DNA of 64,000 nucleotides from Pyrenula massariospora (GCA_021030905.1 JAGFMI010000008.1:744001-808000), one strand, 5' to 3'; counted from the stretch's first letter, positions 45,896 through 57,168 are shown. Translations and numbers: made by a program. The notes: generated by a model from the letters alone, not told the origin.

Positions 45896-46879
45896 ATGGC
45901 GGCCAATTACTGGAACTCGACCCAGCGACAGTACTGGTCATTCTCACGAGAGCGTTTGGCTGTTCTCAGACAAGCCCTCGATGACCGAGACTCTCATGCT
46001 GTAACCCAGTATCCCTTGCCCGACATCCGACTAATCTTCATCTACCTCTATTCGCAGCTTCAGAGGCTGACTCGCAAGCTACATCCAAGTCACACCACAC
46101 CCCGACAGTTACCCTTAGCTACAGCTTTGAGCTACCTTCGGCGCTTCTATCTATACGTGCCCTTCCGTCATACAAATCCCCACCTCACCCTGACGACAGC
46201 ATTCTATCTTTCATCCAAGCTTGAAGAGACGCCTCATCACATACGGCTGATTCTTACGGAAGCACGTTCATTGTTTCCAGAAACACTACCTCCCGATGTT
46301 GCAAAAATTGGAGAATGCGAATTCAGCATCATCAGCGAATTGAATTCTCACCTTATCGTTCATCACCCGTACAAGACCTTGGAGGTATTGAAACAGGCAC
46401 TTCAGCTATCCCAAGAGGAGTACAATCTCGCCTGGTCGGTGATCAATGATAGCTATCTCACTGATTTGCCTCTCCTTGTTGCCCCGCATATTATCGCCCT
46501 TACTGCGATTGTACTAGCAGTCGTTCTGGCACCTTCTCGCTCAGCACACCTCCTCAATGCTCAACAAGCATCACAATCAAACAGTGCGCAGCAAAACCAG
46601 CCGCAGCAGCAGTCACCACCTGGACAGCCGGCGGTTCGCCCAGGTTCAGCCTTGACGTCTACGATGAAAGCGCCACTTTCTCCGGCACACCTATTGCAGA
46701 ATGAGAAAGTGCAACGAATAGTCGATTTCATGGCCGAGAGTGAGATTGACATCGAAGCGGTGGTTGAGAGCACGCAGGAGATTATCAGCCTGTATGAGCT
46801 GTGGGAGTCGAGCTATAATGAAAAAACTATCAGAGAAGCGGTTTTGAGATTCGTAAAGGGAAGGGGATTGGATAAATGA
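45896..46879 (+). CDS. SSN8: Cyclin C, Mediator kinase-module cyclin
   Basis: A single-exon ORF of 327 codons starting MAANYWNSTQRQYWSF, the characteristic N-terminus of cyclin C (Srb11/Ssn8). Cyclin C pairs with Cdk8 in the kinase module of Mediator and modulates RNA polymerase II transcription in the nucleus. The first cyclin box includes PLATALSYLRRFYLYVPFRH and LTTAFYLSSKLEETPHHIR; the second includes CEFSIISELNSHLIVHHPYK and HIIALTAIVLAVVLAPSRS. Between residues about 217 and 260 there is a Gln/Pro-rich insert found in filamentous fungi, and the C-terminus ends with a helix IREAVLRFVKGRG. Length and motif order are normal for the family. Confidence 0.93.
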   Translation: MAANYWNSTQRQYWSFSRERLAVLRQALDDRDSHAVTQYPLPDIRLIFIYLYSQLQRLTRKLHPSHTTPRQLPLATALSYLRRFYLYVPFRHTNPHLTLTTAFYLSSKLEETPHHIRLILTEARSLFPETLPPDVAKIGECEFSIISELNSHLIVHHPYKTLEVLKQALQLSQEEYNLAWSVINDSYLTDLPLLVAPHIIALTAIVLAVVLAPSRSAHLLNAQQASQSNSAQQNQPQQQSPPGQPAVRPGSALTSTMKAPLSPAHLLQNEKVQRIVDFMAESEIDIEAVVESTQEIISLYELWESSYNEKTIREAVLRFVKGRGLDK

Positions 46880-47635
46880 CATCTCATTTGCGGTCCGCTT
46901 CCAAGTTATTTATCCTTCAAAGCCGTCTCTGACTCTTATTGATCGACCGAATCTTAAGGCCAGGTAGGAGAACAATTCGGTTCCTACATGAGATTGGTGC
47001 ATGACTCTTGCTACTTTAGGGGCCGCGATGCCGTTCTACAGTAATTCCTTGATATAAGCGACAGCTTCATTGCCCGACTTTTAAGTCCTTATTTGGTCTG
47101 TATAGCTAGGGTCCTCACAAACGTATTTCCAGACATAAGGCTTTCAAAAGGCGGCCGTCGGCAGTGGGAGGAGACGGCCGGTTTGACCTGTGGAAAAAGC
47201 AATCCATGACACGCCCAGGTTGCTTATAAGGTCGTTTCACTGTATCTGGCCTGATAGCAAACAAGACGTCTCCTGCAAGCGCTGTCTTCTTTGAACAAGG
47301 ATAGAACCATAATGGCTTTGTTCGATCAATCTCTGCAGGGTATTTATATGAAGCCATAACGCAAACGCCCGGTGGGTCGGCTTTGTTTGCTTGTCTACAA
47401 TAGCGTTGTCTATAACTCACCAACAAAGGATCCATTACGACATTTGATGGCCTTGCTCTAGACTGTAGGATTTGAGGCATCTATATTATAGAGCAAGCAC
47501 CTTTCCATACATTCGTTCTTTTCCACTTCATTCATTCAACCCAAATTACACGAAACAACCTGCGTCAAGAAAGCTCACTATTCTAGAACTACCGTTAGTC
47601 AGAAGCTCGCACTCCGTCCATTAACATCTCTAGAT
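46880..47635. other. Intergenic region, 0.76 kb
   Basis: The 3' flank of cyclin C and promoter/leader of the next plus-strand gene. A minus-strand ORF at 47115-47480 has no motif and I reject it as a gene. Confidence 0.4.
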
Positions 47636-48976
47636 ATGTTAGTGTCTACCGCCAGGCGCTCTTCACTTACTACCACATACTCTCACTTCCCAACCATGCC
47701 CAGTCCACTGCACCGAAATACCACATATGAGAACTCGCCAGGAGAACAGTCATCTTCTCAAGACAACTTTGACGCTGAAGACCAGGCATGCAGTCGAAAT
47801 ATGCTTCACCCTTCCTCCGTCCAGAAGTGGATTTGCTTCCACGGTCATGAGAAGTGCGAGGAATGCAGGCGTGAAAAGGCTCTCGCTGTGGAAAATGGCC
47901 TCCCTATTCCTGACATTGAGCAAGTTGACCTACATTCTTCGAACGAGTATTCAACTGACAATTCCAAGGGCTTAAATCCCTTGGGAGGTACACGGTCGAC
48001 GCCTACACTGCAGCTCAGCGTGCCAGACACGTGTCCTGAGACTGTCTGCGAGGATTCGCAAGCTGAAACTCATCACCCGTTGACAGTAGACGAAGTCGAC
48101 GAGCTTTTTCGGGTCGCCCAACGAGACTACCCATTGGATATTCCTGACCTGATACTCAGGGGGACTAATCCAACCCCTCGACGTAATGCAGTCGATTACA
48201 CACCCTTGGCACAGCAACAAAACGACCACGCCGACACTCTCATTACCGCCCAGTCCACCATCGCGGAAGCCGAGCAATTACTAGCTAACTACAACCCAAC
48301 CGGCCTCCCTTTAGTCACCCCTAACGAGGCCGAGGCGGACGGCGACTCGGAGTCTGCGGCCTTAAACGCCGTAGCTACAGAACTAGCCAGCCTCCTCACC
48401 GCAATCTCCCAGAACCAGGCCGCCAACACCACCCACATCCCTCCCCAGCCCCCCTCTAGTCAAGGCGCCGCCCCGCCCATCCTCACCCCCACCCCCATCC
48501 GCCCAAAACCACGCACCTCCGACCCCCCCAAGCGCCCCTCCCTCCACCGCCGCCGCTCCACCCAAACCATCACCCCCCTCCGCCGCCGCATGCGCACCTC
48601 ACCCCCAGCCACCCTCCTCCGCACCGCAACCACAAACGCCCAAGCTATCCTCGACGACCGCTTCGAAGCGGCTGCGATGGCGGAGAACGCGGCGAGGACA
48701 CGCGAGGATGACGACCTGTGGTTTGAGGCGGCGCAGGCGGCGCTCAAGGAGGCGCAGGACAGGTTGAGGGGGATGAGGGACTATGGGGATGAGTTGGGGG
48801 TGGAGGAGGAGGAGTGGGAGGATGAGGAGATGGAGGAACAGGGACGAGAGCGAGAGCGGGATGGAGAGGATGCGATGGATGTCGAGGTGGAGGGTGTTGA
48901 TGTGCGGGATTTTGTGGTTCCGATGGAGCGTAGTGAGACGTGGGGACGGCTGGGGAGGGTTGATGCTGCGTTCTAG
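47636..48976 (+). CDS. Uncharacterised protein with a small Cys motif and acidic C-terminus
   Basis: A single-exon ORF of 446 codons from the ATG at 47636. A second in-frame ATG (MPSPLHRNTTY, 47696) could also be used. Most of the protein looks disordered. Visible landmarks are WICFHGHEKCEECRREK near residue 65 (a C-x6-C-x2-C arrangement, too short to be a standard finger), a Pro/Arg-rich basic middle (RPKPRTSDPPKRPSLHRRRS), a helix rich in Ala (RFEAAAMAENAARTREDDD) and a strongly acidic tail. Codon third positions are almost all C from 48400 to 48640 and almost all G after about 48665. I do not recognise the family; nuclear localisation is a guess from the basic patches. Confidence 0.65.
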   Translation: MLVSTARRSSLTTTYSHFPTMPSPLHRNTTYENSPGEQSSSQDNFDAEDQACSRNMLHPSSVQKWICFHGHEKCEECRREKALAVENGLPIPDIEQVDLHSSNEYSTDNSKGLNPLGGTRSTPTLQLSVPDTCPETVCEDSQAETHHPLTVDEVDELFRVAQRDYPLDIPDLILRGTNPTPRRNAVDYTPLAQQQNDHADTLITAQSTIAEAEQLLANYNPTGLPLVTPNEAEADGDSESAALNAVATELASLLTAISQNQAANTTHIPPQPPSSQGAAPPILTPTPIRPKPRTSDPPKRPSLHRRRSTQTITPLRRRMRTSPPATLLRTATTNAQAILDDRFEAAAMAENAARTREDDDLWFEAAQAALKEAQDRLRGMRDYGDELGVEEEEWEDEEMEEQGRERERDGEDAMDVEVEGVDVRDFVVPMERSETWGRLGRVDAAF

Positions 48977-49867
48977 ATAGGGTGCGGTTGAATGGGTATT
49001 ATGTCTGGCGAGGGCCGGGGAGGATAGACTAGAGCCCATGGGCGGGGGTTTCGGTGCAGTTTGTGCTCTTGGTTAGGATGTTGAATGTTGATTAAATAGA
49101 TGTATTCCACCCTCTACTTCTTTCGTACTTCATTTTATCAGAACATTTTGCGATTTTGTGATCTACCTATCTAGCCACCCCTAATGCCGCGGACCCGATC
49201 TGAGGCTACGGTTGCTTGGTTATCTGCCTGCACAATCGGGCCCGGGTATCAGAAGTCTTGACCTACCGAAACATTAGCCGGACGGCCGTCAGTGCTAACG
49301 ATGAGAGTTGCCAAGACTTCTGATACCTTACCTCGCTGGGCTCCTCTGTGTGTCTGAGGATCCCGGAAATACGTCTCGAACTTATGTTAGATTCAATTAG
49401 GGACGGCTAGGCTCAAGGCAAGGTATTGTGCATCTCGATATAGATTGATGCTATCCCCTTCCACATCCTCGGTGCTCCCAATTGCGAGATACTCTGGCGT
49501 CCTACATTATCGTACCCTCGGTTTAGGTGTTAGGTTGAAATCCTCGCTATTTCTAGCGTGATAATTGGCAGGGTGTGTAAAACAGTAGCAGTAAGGTGAA
49601 TTTACTATATCGCTAATGTAGCAAAACGTAAGGGTGTACGGAAAGGGAGAGGTCAACATCGGTACGCTAGAAGTTTCCCCCCTGTCACTCTTTCTAAACC
49701 GCCTATCAAAACACATGCGGAGTGGATCAGTAGACGGATCTTGGCATTTCCGGTGTTTAATATCTTCAATTGTGACACCAAAGGCTTTCCACCTACAGAC
49801 AGTCTTGACTCAGTCTTCAAGATTTCACTGTGAGACCGAGGTAGTAAGCTAATCTACAGTATCGGAT
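48977..49867. other. Convergent intergenic region with an inverted repeat
   Basis: About 0.9 kb of 3' flanks of two convergent genes. Apart from the inverted repeat listed separately I see no feature. Confidence 0.4.
49245..49327. repeat. Perfect 16-bp inverted repeat with 51-nt spacer
   Basis: GGTATCAGAAGTCTTG at 49245-49260 is exactly repeated in reverse at 49312-49327. Inside it is a shorter inverted pair (TTAGC/GCTAA). It could be a small MITE, a transcript hairpin or an RNA processing signal between convergent genes. No target duplication is evident. Confidence 0.75.
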
Positions 49868-51127
49868 TCAGATGTCAACAGAATCGTAACAGTGACCGCA
49901 CCAGCCACAGTCCTTGTCACATAATGCCCAGTCCAGATCCTCGGAAAGAATGTCGCCGCTCGAGTAGCTTTCCGCTCCCGATACTTGTCTCCCCTTCCCA
50001 CGCCGCTGGCGCGGTCCCTCTTTGGCAAATGCAACTGGTTCGTATCCCTCTTTGACAAAAGCAGCTGGTTGGTTACGCGGAGGGGTTGATATTTTTGGAT
50101 TGTTCAGTGGCGTAGCTTGACTGGCATATGGGTTGGGTTGGGTATCATCCTGGGTAACTGCAGCTCCGAATGAGGCATCATAGACACGTAGTATCTCCAT
50201 TTCGTGTGTCAATGAGTACATGTTAACAGAACGTCCAGGAGATGGTGCTTTTCGGACAGCTCGAGTATCATTCCCGGTCGAAGTTTGATGCTTTCCTTCA
50301 AGACAACCGTCTTTAGTTCTGCGCTGCATTGACAGTGGTCGATCCGATAGTGATAGCGTTGAGATAGGTTGCGCTTTGGCTTTGACGGGATCTCGAGGAG
50401 GGCCTTTCCACTTCATTTTCCCATGTGGATCAAATTGGGGCTGTTGACTTTGCTTAACACGCTTTCGTGACTCCCGATTGACAATCTTCCATGTTTGCTG
50501 CGATAGATGCTTGCCATATGAGGTATATAAGCGAGGCAAGTATTGCACACCCCCCGCACCATACGTTAGTAATGTTTCGGACAAAGGTCGCTGCTGAGAT
50601 GGATGAGTTCGTGTGTTGGTGTCCTGCGATAGAAACTGCAATCCGGCCCGTTTGCTTAAGCTCCACGAATTAACATCCCCGCTACTCAAACCACTGTGTC
50701 TTTCAATACACTTTTGAAGGCCGAGCAAGTTCATCCCCGTTCGATCAGGCTGGAAGTATTCCAGAAGTTGGAGATCAACAACTCCACGGAGGCAGATTTG
50801 AAAGTGACTGAAAAGAGCGTCCGAATCATTTCTGACATCGAAAATGACTTTCGAAATACCCTCTGATTCCAACAGCTTTTTCAAGGTGCAGGCTTCACTT
50901 GAGATAGTAAATGCGTCGTGTTGAAGGACGTAAATATCAATTAGGAATGTTTCTCTGAGGGGTGACGCATGTATTTGCAGGAGATCAAGCGTTCCAAATC
51001 GACCAAGCTTATGACCTTCACAGTCAATATAGAGAGATGGAGGGTGTCTGGGCAAATTTTTTAACTTGGACAACATAGACTTTAGCGCCTTCTCATTGTC
51101 AATCAATTGGATATCCATGACTCTCAT
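49868..51127 (-). CDS. RNase D/EXD-like 3'-5' exonuclease-domain protein, one catalytic Asp missing
   Basis: A single-exon ORF of 419 codons from the ATG at 51127 (MRVMDIQLIDN). The first 210 residues form a DEDD exonuclease fold: Exo I SLYIDCEGHKLGRFGTLDLL (Asp35, Glu37), Exo II VIFDVRNDSDALFSHF (Asp near 101) with VVDLQLLEY, and Exo III LLTYGAGGVQYLPRLY. In active family members the last motif reads Y-x-x-x-D; here the Tyr (189) is kept but the Asp position (193) is Gly. The C-terminal half is basic and disordered, ending in a Cys-rich patch (CDKDCGWCGHCYDS) that may bind metal. The family is firm; activity is doubtful because of the missing acid. Confidence 0.8.
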   Translation of the reverse strand: MRVMDIQLIDNEKALKSMLSKLKNLPRHPPSLYIDCEGHKLGRFGTLDLLQIHASPLRETFLIDIYVLQHDAFTISSEACTLKKLLESEGISKVIFDVRNDSDALFSHFQICLRGVVDLQLLEYFQPDRTGMNLLGLQKCIERHSGLSSGDVNSWSLSKRAGLQFLSQDTNTRTHPSQQRPLSETLLTYGAGGVQYLPRLYTSYGKHLSQQTWKIVNRESRKRVKQSQQPQFDPHGKMKWKGPPRDPVKAKAQPISTLSLSDRPLSMQRRTKDGCLEGKHQTSTGNDTRAVRKAPSPGRSVNMYSLTHEMEILRVYDASFGAAVTQDDTQPNPYASQATPLNNPKISTPPRNQPAAFVKEGYEPVAFAKEGPRQRRGKGRQVSGAESYSSGDILSEDLDWALCDKDCGWCGHCYDSVDI

Positions 51128-52172
51128 CACGGCGAAGAGGAACGAAAGTCTTCCTCTTAGATACTGATTCAGTGCATAAAAAATTCAAAAAATCGAAGTC
51201 AAGATGTGCCCACTACAACCACACCAGTAGTGTGTGCTACTATACTAGACGATCCTACACGAGGCTAGGTAGTAGAAGCCGTGACTGATCCAATGAAGAA
51301 ACAGTCCCTCCGCTCAGCGTTAAGGATTGGATCGGCCGCGAGTTCTGCTACCCAGGCTCGACAGAGATGAACACTTACGGGAGAACTAATGCACCAGCGA
51401 GCGAGTTCATGTGAAAATTGTGGCGTCCCGAAAGCTATCCTTGGCCGCATTTCCGGTTGGAGCTGATTTGACGCACGACGTGGCAATCTGCGTAGAAATC
51501 ATTCGTGCACGTAGCTTCTTCCAACTCCCGAGGAGCGAAATGAATGCTGTGAAACCACACCTAGTACAGGAACAAATTTCCAGCAGCGTGATCCCCTCTG
51601 CAGAGCTTGTCGTAAGGTGTGCTAGCTGGGATCTGAAAGGATAGGATATGACCTGAACTATAGATGTATGTCCTAATCCGACTTTGGCAGTGGACGGCTC
51701 TTTTCGCGAACTCAGCAGAAGGATTTTTTGGCTGAATTTACAGAGCAGGCTCTCGTACATGCACAGGCCAAGCGGAGGACCGGCGCGACGGCTGCCTTTC
51801 CGTGCGCCCATCCCAGCTCCTCTCATCCCCTCTCAAACTCGCCATGCCTCTATTGACAGCGTACCACTTGATTTCTTATTCTGTGCTACGTGAAGGTGAT
51901 GATCTTATTAGTCCGACAGACAGTAGAACTTTTTGGTAATTGCTCGATCGACCGATGGCCTGCTCAGGCAGCAATGCAGGAGCGCAATGTGCATCCTGGC
52001 ACCAGGAATGCAGCATTGAAGACGGGTGCAAAAGGTGCCGCTATTCCGCAGAGCCGCGTGCTCAAACATCGATGATGCGAGAAGATACGAGCATTTCTAG
52101 CGAGAAGAGTTGCTGTCCTAGATTGCTGTCTTGCAATACACCCCACCATCTACTTGCACGCGAGACTTCAAA
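51128..52172. promoter_or_regulatory. Divergent region, exonuclease and dynamin-like genes
   Basis: About 1.05 kb between diverging genes. Short overlapping ORFs on both strands show no motif. No defined site or repeat. Confidence 0.4.
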
Positions 52173-54731
52173 ATGGGCAGTGTCAACCCTTCTAAGCCAT
52201 CCACAAATGTAATTAAACTTCATTCAAAGGATCATGAAGAGATTTTGGATGTAATAGATCAGCTTCGATCAGAGGGAATCAGTAGATATGTTGGGCTACC
52301 TCAGATTATTGTATGCGGCGACCAGTCATCTGGTAAGAGCTCGGTGCTTGAGGCTATCTCGGGACTCGACTTCCCGCGAAAAGACAGCTTGTGTACTCGA
52401 TTTGCAACTGAACTCATTCTGCGAAGAGCGCCCGAAGAGGCTGTGACTGTTTCTATCTCACCAGACAACACTCGCTCCACGATCGACAAGGAAAGACTGC
52501 GCAATTTCAAACCACCTAATTTGGCCCTTGAACACTTTGCCGACATAATTCAAAGCGCTGGAAATCTTATTGGCGTCGGGAAAGACGGGCAGGTCTTCTC
52601 AAAAGATGTCCTAAGGGTTGAGCTCCAAAGTCCGGAACAAACTCATTTAACACTCGTGGATCTTCCTGGTCTTTATCATGCAGCAGACGAATCTCAAGAC
52701 GAAGAAGGGGTTGCGTTCGTCGAATCATTGGTATCATCATATATGCATAACCCTCGCAGTGTAATACTAGCCGTCATTTCAGCAAAGAGCGATATTGCTC
52801 TACAGAAGGTAACTGCGTTGACTCGCAAGGTCGACCCCAACGGAGCACGGACTATGGGAATTATCACAAAGCCTGATACATTGCCAAAAGGATCAGACAT
52901 GGAGCAATCGTTTTACCAACTAGCAATGAACAAACGCGCACGGTTTAGGCTTGGTCTTGGTTGGCATGTCCTGAAAAATCGAGATTACGAAGAACGTCAT
53001 GTGAGCCTCGAGGAGCGATGCTCTTTGGAGAAGCATTTCTTGTCCAGGGGTGTTTGGGCAGAACTACTGCGCAATCAGGTCGGTATTGAAAGCTTGCGAC
53101 CTAGATTGAGTACGGTACTGCGAGACCACATTCTCTCGTCTCTCCCAGGACTCATCGATGAAGCACAAATTACACTGCGGGACAGCAAAGCGAACATGCT
53201 ACGGCTGGGGCAAGGCAGACAGACGTTGGCCGATCAACGTCGATACCTATTTCGGAGCAGTGAGAGAGTTACTTTCCTCATAAACAATGCTGTGAATGGT
53301 GTCTACCATGACACATACTTTGGAGATGCAATGAGTGAGCATGGTTACGAAAAGCGCCTCAGAGCAGTGATGCAGAATCGTCTGATCGACTTTTCGGACA
53401 ACATGCGACAACATGGGGAGTCAAGAAAGATAGTGGATGACGGTGAAGCTGCAGAGTATAGTGAACACAAAATCGAACGATCTGCATTTATTGACGAAGT
53501 CCAACAGAGAATGCGGCGAAGTCGAGGATGTGAGCTTCCTGGGACGTTCAGTCCACTGATCATTGGCGAGCTGTTCTATATCCAAGCGAGACCCTGGAAA
53601 GCTATTACTACTTCGTGCATCGAGATCTTGGTTTCAGATTTAAGAAAAGCGGTGACATTGATCTTGAAGGACACCGTGGATGATAAAACCTATGACGGGC
53701 TTCTTCACCACGTTATCAATCCAAAATTCGACGAGCTAGAAGAGTCTCTGAAACAAAAGGCAGACGAGCTTTTAGAACCTCAACAAAGAGGGCACCCAAT
53801 CACCTACAACCACTACTTCACATTCTGTGTTCAGAAAGCCCGAGAAGCACATCTCCGTAGATCCATCAAGAAAAAGCTCAGGGACTTTTTCCCAGCGCCA
53901 TTTAAGCAAGGTCGTGAAGAGACCCATTCTTTCGATATGGAAGCGCTGGTGGCAGCTCTGGCAATTCAAACAGAGACGGACATGGAAAGGTTCGCTTGCT
54001 CAGAGGCAACTGATTGCATGACAGCTTACTATAAGGTATTGCCACCCGACGCGAAATCCAGAAAATCTCTGACCGTATTTTTGTCTGTTAGGTCGCGAGG
54101 AAAAAGTTTGTTGACGACTTCAGCAATCTCGCAGTCGAAAAATGCTTTCTGGAACCACTCTTGACCATCTTCTCCTCACGGGTGGTAGACATGTTGCAGG
54201 ACACTGTCGTTGAAGAGATTGCCGCCGAGGACGAGAGCATAAGATTTGAACGGCGACGATTTGAAGAGAAAGTGGCTGTCTTGCAGGCGTCACTGCAACA
54301 GCTGCATCGTCTCGATCGACATCATTTGGCTGGTAACATTAGACAAAGTCCTTTTGACGAGACGGAGACTAACTGCGCTAAAAGATGTTTTGAATGTTGA
54401 GGAGCAGCATTCCGATAAATCCTCTACCGAAACCAAAGACGATAGTAACGAGGATGGCTTTAGCGTACACGAACAATCGTCGAGCTCTGGAGAGGAATCG
54501 CCAAAATCTATAGATGGACCACCGAAACTTGTAATAAAATCACCGAAATTTGAAGAGGAACCGGTTGCAGTTGAACCCGTTGTCGAAGAATATGGAACAT
54601 TGAGGAAGGCAGATGAGATTCCGCAAGCCGTGATCCCGATGGAGGACCCCGACTTTTTGGCCTTCTCAAGTTCAGCGAAGAAAGGAAAGAAGAAGAAGAA
54701 GCATCCAACGGCAAGACTTTACGAGGAGTAA
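52173..54731 (+). CDS. Dynamin-superfamily GTPase (fungal Mx-like)
   Basis: Three exons, 52173-54035, 54092-54332 and 54385-54731, give 816 residues; the start is MGSVNPSKPS, because the upstream open frame lacks an ATG. Dynamins are membrane-remodelling GTPases. G1 is GDQSSGKSS (49-57), G3 is DLPG (163-166) and G4 is TKPD (about 231-234); the switch I threonine lies in DSLCTRFATELILRR. The stalk and GED-like helices follow (DMLQDTVVEEIAAEDESIRF, FEEKVAVLQASLQQLHRLDR). There is no PH or proline-rich domain and no transmembrane span, as in the Mx-like fungal group. After the GED the third exon adds an acidic disordered tail ending in KKGKKKKKH. Specific function is unknown; orthologues are often multigene and fast-evolving. 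Confidence 0.9.
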
Positions 54732-57168
54732 ATAAGGGCAACTCCGGTTAGCTGTTCCTGCATCAGCTCCACCCATACGCTGTGATCCTGAGAGTACAGT
54801 AGAATTTCAATAAAAGCATGTGCTTTATCACCCCGATCTTAAAGTCTGCTTTCATCCTCTATAACTCAATATCTGCACAGACGTAATTCCGTATATAAGA
54901 TTTGTAAAGGGAGGCCGATCATAGCTAATGGAGATCTATGTACCCTGTGAGAGATGCGCCGAAGGCGACGCCCTTAACGCTTCCATCACAATTTTCATTA
55001 CCTATCCTGTCCCATAGCAAGCTGCACACAGTCTGTTGCTTATCGAATACATGTTTATCTTCATGAGCTGTACGACAGGCCAGTTCTGCGTGAGGCACCT
55101 GCCAACTAAAACAGGTCTTGGGAAGCTCTCTCCAAGATTCATTCGTTTGGTGCTAACGGTAGTAGATATCAGCTTAGAATAGAAGAGCTGATCAGTATCC
55201 TTATAGCCCTGTGGGGCACAGGTCGAAGGAAGGAATTTCTATGCGAGGATCTGGGTTCAGACAGCACAAAGGGATATGTACCAGGGTAGTTTCTTTCGGT
55301 GAGGGTGATGGCAGACTGTAATGGCGTGCGTGAGGATTGAATCTATGCTGTATCACAGCACAATTTTATAATTTAGCACTGTTAGGATTGAGTCACTTTT
55401 TAAAAAAGCTTTATAATATACCTTTCCTGCGGAGATATGAAATAGATTACTGAAGGTAGCCGTAAAAGTAATAATGGAGGTACATTTTATGAAGCAAGTA
55501 GAGATAATAAGGTAGTTGACCTCCTCAAACCAAAAATAACGGACAATGAATGATCTTAAAGCTAGAAACTTTTTGATAATCAATAGAATCAGCAGACAAG
55601 AGCGGCTTTTACTATCGATCCTCACCATATTAGGGAAGTCTTGACTCGACGACCTATATCCGCAACCAATATTCAAACCGAATTCGTCAACAGCGTTTTA
55701 CCACATACGGATGAATTCTGGCGAGGGTGGAAGATACATTATGTCTTCATTTGTATGTGGTCACGACAGATCGCAGTGGCAATGGCAATCCCTTTACTAT
55801 CACGTGCAAATGCACTGGAGGCAACAGATATTCACAGCACGCCTAACATCATGTTGCTTTCAATCCACTTTTTTTTGAGCGATCTGCTGCCTGAAAATCT
55901 AAAGATATCGATCATTTAAATTCTTCAGAGATCGAAGCCATTGGACTGCTCCCGGCACAAATCGATAGCAAAAGGCCTTAGCTTCATAGTGCTACGTAAA
56001 GAGTTTGGAAAAATTTAGACTGCGAAATAGTTTAGGTTGAGTGACCCACAACAAATTTTATCCCAATCTATGTAAATTTTTAGATTCCAAATTTTTATTT
56101 AACAATTTATAAATAATTTTATTTTTAAATTAAATTATTCGATATATTATAAAAATATTTAAAAACAAATATATTATAAATTAAATTTAAAAATTAATAT
56201 TTTAAAAAATAACTTTAATAATTAAAATTTTAAGTTATTAAAATAAAGTAATAACATATGTAAAACAATTTTAATTTTCTAAGAAATTTATTTTAATTAA
56301 TTAAAAATTATTTAAAAATCTATTTTGATTAATTAAATTTTTGCTTTGATTAATCGAGATTTATTTTGAAATTTTGAAATTAAATTTTTCAGTTTGTTCA
56401 TTCAATAATTAAATAGGATTATATTTAATAAGATAATTATATTATCTAGGGTAATCACCTAACTTTTCAAATAAGAGATATTCTTTGCATCGACCTCAAA
56501 TTTGTTACGGGACACTGCATTTTGGCCCAAAACCTATCGGGACTCGCCACCACTGTAAGACCAGGCGAGGCTACCCCTGCAACATCTTTTTAGGGGTTGA
56601 CAACCTTCGTTACATTACCTGTCGCTGTCTAAAATCTCCTTTCAAGCACACCCTGGAAGTCATTATTTACGATCCCTTTTACTCCTAGAACTTGCTGCTA
56701 TAAGCTTTGTAAGGTTATAGCTTCTTAGGCATGCTTTAAGAAGCGTTCGCTTTATCTCGTCATTTCAAGCACATTACAATTCTTCCGGGGTACTTCAAAT
56801 CTATGCACAGTGGTAAATGATGCTGAACTGGGAGTCAGTTCCCAGAGTCCTTAAAAGCTGTATTGTACACTCTTAGTGGAACAAATTTACATAAGAACAT
56901 GCAGAAGCGTTTTCAGAAGATACTATTCGTACAGTTTAGATTACTATTAAAGAGTGATTGAGCCAACCACAACTCTAGAAGATCTATTAGCTGCCACAAA
57001 GAGAAGGACCGCTACTACGTCGACATAGTCATACAAGAACAGGAAAGAAAGCTTCAACATAACCAAAAGAATGACCCTCATTGACCTTCCATGTAATTAT
57101 ACAGGAATTTGTCATACGACTGATACCTTCACCGGCACAAATTATGGCCCACATGATCATTAATCTTC
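54732..57168. other. Gene-poor 2.4 kb with AT island
   Basis: I see no supported gene. The central 400 bp are extremely AT-rich (listed separately). Flanking sequence has only short chance ORFs; the one at 56485-56688 is Cys-rich but has no recognisable motif. Confidence 0.45.
56040..56460. other. AT-rich island
   Basis: Nearly pure A/T over about 400 bp, with TpA-rich and A/T-tract sequence and almost no C or G between 56080 and 56330. Borders with normal sequence are fairly sharp. This is what heavy RIP of an old repeat produces in fungi; a mitochondrial insertion is another possibility. No coding trace remains. Confidence 0.6.

Noticed and set aside
47115-47480. Minus-strand 121-codon ORF
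   Set aside because: No ATG-supported family motif, Pro/Cys/Arg-rich like reversed non-coding DNA; lies in the promoter of the next gene.
55353-55919. ORFs flanking the AT island
   Set aside because: Biased to Ile/Leu/Ser by AT content, no motif, alternative-start only.
56485-56688. Cys-rich 67-codon ORF
   Set aside because: The Cys spacing (HHCKTRRGYPC) hinted at a finger, but there is no second half and no context; too weak to call.
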